Part shown: in pieces, positions 5,854 to 7,251 of the stretch | Layout: every line of letters begins with the position of its first letter | How positions within the stretch are numbered: position 1 is the stretch's first letter | Assembly (NCBI GenBank): GCA_900543815.1 | Contig: UQST01000066.1 | Span: forward strand, 1 to 7,251 | DNA from: an uncultured Prevotellaceae bacterium | Lineage (GTDB): Bacteria > Bacteroidota > Bacteroidia > Bacteroidales > Bacteroidaceae | DNA length: 7,251 nucleotides | Direction of reading: 5' to 3' | Position numbers and translations under genes: made by a program | Notes under the pieces: generated by a model | What the model was told of the DNA's origin: nothing | Database searches by the model: none | The model's input: only the letters and a program-made list of their open reading frames with translations

Positions 5854-6849
5854 ATGGCAAAGAAAGATATAACATCTCATGCTGAGGTCGCTAATGGTGA
5901 TGTCTGCGATACAGAACGCAAGGCTACAAACAGCGCTCCTGTGGGGGGACAAGGAAAGGTGATGAAGGTGGTGGCAGACGGTGCCCAGCTCAGTATGGAC
6001 TATGTGCGCTCTCATATTTATACTATACGAGGGGCGGAAGTAATGGTTGATACTGACCTTGCTGCTATGTACGGCGTGGAAACCAAACAGTTGAAACGTC
6101 AGGTGAAGCGTAATATAGAGCGTTTTCCCGACGACTTCATGTTTGAACTGACACCAGAAGAGTATGAATCTTTAAGGTGCCAAAATGGCACCATGGAGAG
6201 CGGTAGAGGGCAGCATTCAAAGTATCTTCCTTTTGTCTTTACTGAGCAGGGAGTCTCCCAGTTGTCTGGTATCTTGAGGAGTGAATATGCTATAGAGGTG
6301 AATATCCGCATCATGCGCGCCTTCGTAGCCATGCGTCGCTTCCTCTCGGCCAATGCCGGTATGTTTCAGCGTATAGAGAGGTTGGAGCGTCATCAGATGC
6401 TGACCGACCAGAAGATGGAACAGGTGCTGAAGCGTATGGACGAGCTTGCTCCTGCCATCACTCCTGAGCAAATCTTCGCCACAGGTTGCGTGTGGGATGC
6501 CTGGAGCTATGTGTCTCAGCTGGTTCGTAGTGCCAAGCATCGCATCATCCTCATTGACAACTTTGTTGACGAAAGAGTGCTCCTGCTGTTGACCAAGAGG
6601 GCTGATGGGGTTTCGGCAACCATCCACTCTCGCTACACACAGCAATTCCTGTTGGACCTGGAGAAGCACAACGGGCAATATGAGCCCATTGGGTTTGTGC
6701 AGACTCCCCACAAATCCCACGACCGCTTCCTTATTATAGATGATGAGGTGTATCTCATGGGTGCCAGCATAAAGGATATGGGTACAAGCCTTTGTGCCAT
6801 AACAAGGCTGGAGATGAAGCCCGACACGATAATGTCATTATTAAGGTAG
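5854..6849 (+). CDS. ORF6N-domain protein with degenerate PLD/HKD-like C-terminus
   Basis: The product has 331 residues. Residues 1-47 are a polar, poorly structured N-terminal extension. Residues 48-165 form a clear ORF6N domain: IYTIRGAEVMVDTDLAAMYGV, KQLKRQVKRNIERFPDDFMF, then FVFTEQGVSQLSGIL and IRIMRAFVAMRRF. A coiled-coil-like helix follows (about 166-196). Residues 203-331 are the C-terminal module found on many Bacteroidales ORF6N proteins, with HRIILIDNFVD, SHDRFLIIDDEVYLMGAS and SIKDMG. HDRFLIID (His289, Arg291, Asp296) is spaced like a phospholipase-D HxKxxxxD motif but has Arg in place of Lys, so nuclease activity is doubtful. ORF6N domains occur in phage and prophage regulators and are thought to bind DNA. 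Starts at Met37 or Met48 would give a more usual ORF6N N-terminus, but the promoter position favours 5854. No other phage gene is nearby, so it is probably a stand-alone accessory gene. Confidence 0.88.
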   Translation: MAKKDITSHAEVANGDVCDTERKATNSAPVGGQGKVMKVVADGAQLSMDYVRSHIYTIRGAEVMVDTDLAAMYGVETKQLKRQVKRNIERFPDDFMFELTPEEYESLRCQNGTMESGRGQHSKYLPFVFTEQGVSQLSGILRSEYAIEVNIRIMRAFVAMRRFLSANAGMFQRIERLERHQMLTDQKMEQVLKRMDELAPAITPEQIFATGCVWDAWSYVSQLVRSAKHRIILIDNFVDERVLLLLTKRADGVSATIHSRYTQQFLLDLEKHNGQYEPIGFVQTPHKSHDRFLIIDDEVYLMGASIKDMGTSLCAITRLEMKPDTIMSLLR

Positions 6850-7099
6850 GGCGAATGCGGCTGAGCTGTTTGGCAGGCGCAACAGTTTGGACGTCATTGG
6901 TATCTGTGCCGGCCATACGCATGCAAAGGCCTTTGGTTTCATTATAGGAAAGCTCCAGCACGTTCCCGCTGCCAATTACACCAACAGCGATGTGCCCATC
7001 CATTTCCTTCCTGCCGGGTGAAATCAACAAATGACAATTCGTGTGCGATCAGCATAAAGCATTGCTCTTGACAGATTTTGTTTCCTATACATAATAACA

Positions 7100-7137
7100 A
7101 AGGGCTGCATCAGACAGAATACTCTGATACAGCCCTT
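7100..7137. terminator. Strong hairpin, probable intrinsic terminator
   Basis: AAGGGCTGCATCAGA (7100-7114) pairs with TCTGATACAGCCCTT (7123-7137): 14 of 15 pairs, one C/A mismatch and an 8-base loop. Seen from the minus strand, the stem is followed by TGTTATTATGTATAGG, which is more T-rich than the plus-strand side (GAATGTGTAAGG). It therefore more likely ends a minus-strand transcript entering from beyond 7251. It is also the first strong hairpin downstream of the ORF6N gene, 250 bases away. Confidence 0.65.
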
Positions 7138-7196
7138 GAATGTGTAAGGAAAGAATTGGCTTGATGTGCGATGTCTGATGTGGGCTTACCTTTATG

Positions 7197-7251
7197 TCAG
7201 AAAAGTCCAGATGGAACAAGTCCCAATGAATTTATAGACTCATAGGCATTA
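7197..7251 (-). CDS. Possible C-terminal end of a minus-strand gene (partial)
   Basis: One minus-strand frame is open from the window edge to a TGA at 7197-7199 and reads NAYESINSLGLVPSGLF. It sits about 60 bases upstream (minus sense) of the hairpin 7100-7137, a normal distance for a terminator. Only 17 codons are visible and no family is recognised, so this rests on context alone. Confidence 0.2.
   Translation of the reverse strand, partial: NAYESINSLGLVPSGLF

Larger units (their letters stand above)
6850..7251. other. Terminal 400 bases without a convincing complete gene
   Basis: The only strong structure is the hairpin at 7100-7137. A minus-strand open frame of 91 codons (6755-7030, TTG start) overlaps the end of the ORF6N gene by 95 bases. 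It has no promoter motif or recognised domain and is treated as non-coding. No TAnnTTTG promoter was found on either strand of this stretch. A minus-strand gene may end at 7197. Confidence 0.45.

Noticed and set aside
5076..5885. Plus-strand 269-codon frame antisense to the HAD phosphatase
   Set aside because: It lies opposite a gene with all four HAD motifs and runs through both divergent promoters into the ORF6N start.
6755..7030. Minus-strand 91-codon open frame at the end of the ORF6N gene
   Set aside because: It has a TTG start, overlaps a well-supported gene antisense by 95 bases, and shows no promoter or recognised domain.
7064..7095. TTGACA followed by TATACATAAT-like sequence resembling a sigma70 promoter
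   Set aside because: Bacteroidetes primary sigma factors use TAnnTTTG rather than the E. coli consensus, and no plus-strand gene start follows.

Overview
The window looks like chromosomal DNA of a Bacteroidales bacterium, probably Prevotella- or Bacteroides-like. Four lines of evidence support this. Perfect Bacteroidetes-type -7 elements (TAnnTTTG, mostly as TATCTTTG) sit upstream of several genes. The protein families are typical of the order: a phosphate-selective porin O/P relative, a 21-residue-period LRR protein with a T9SS-like C-terminus, a HU-HIG histone-like protein, an ORF6N protein and a small lipoprotein. Shine-Dalgarno sequences are nearly absent. Base composition is near 50% GC. 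Species cannot be assigned from the sequence alone.

Layout: (1) 63-251 (-) is a small secreted protein resembling the start of a DUF4488-type protein and probably frameshifted near its C-terminus. It is divergent from (2) 507-1640 (+), an outer-membrane porin O/P-like barrel that ends at a clear hairpin terminator. (3) 1883-2914 (+) is a secreted leucine-rich-repeat protein with its own promoter and a promoter-proximal inverted repeat. It converges, across a shared terminator, on (4) 3047-3691 (-), a HU-like DNA-binding protein with a C-terminal winged-helix-like extension. (5) Upstream of the HU-like gene, 3781-3878 holds an elaborate nested palindrome with two perfect 17-bp arm pairs, plus a 9-bp pairing between bulge and loop. 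It starts almost exactly where transcription from the HU promoter should start. (6) 4071-4703 (+) is a lipoprotein, convergent with (7) 4764-5546 (-), a Cof-type HAD phosphatase. (8) 5854-6849 (+) is an ORF6N-domain protein with a degenerate HKD/PLD-like C-terminus. (9) The last 400 bases hold no convincing complete gene, only a strong hairpin terminator and perhaps the end of a minus-strand gene.

The genes do not form one pathway. Almost every gene is a separate transcription unit with its own promoter or terminator. Three encode envelope or secreted products (porin, LRR protein, lipoprotein), two encode probable DNA-associated proteins (HU-HIG, ORF6N) and one encodes a metabolic phosphatase. 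No CRISPR array, tRNA, rRNA, transposase or complete defence system was seen. The most unusual structure is the palindromic leader of the HU-like gene.
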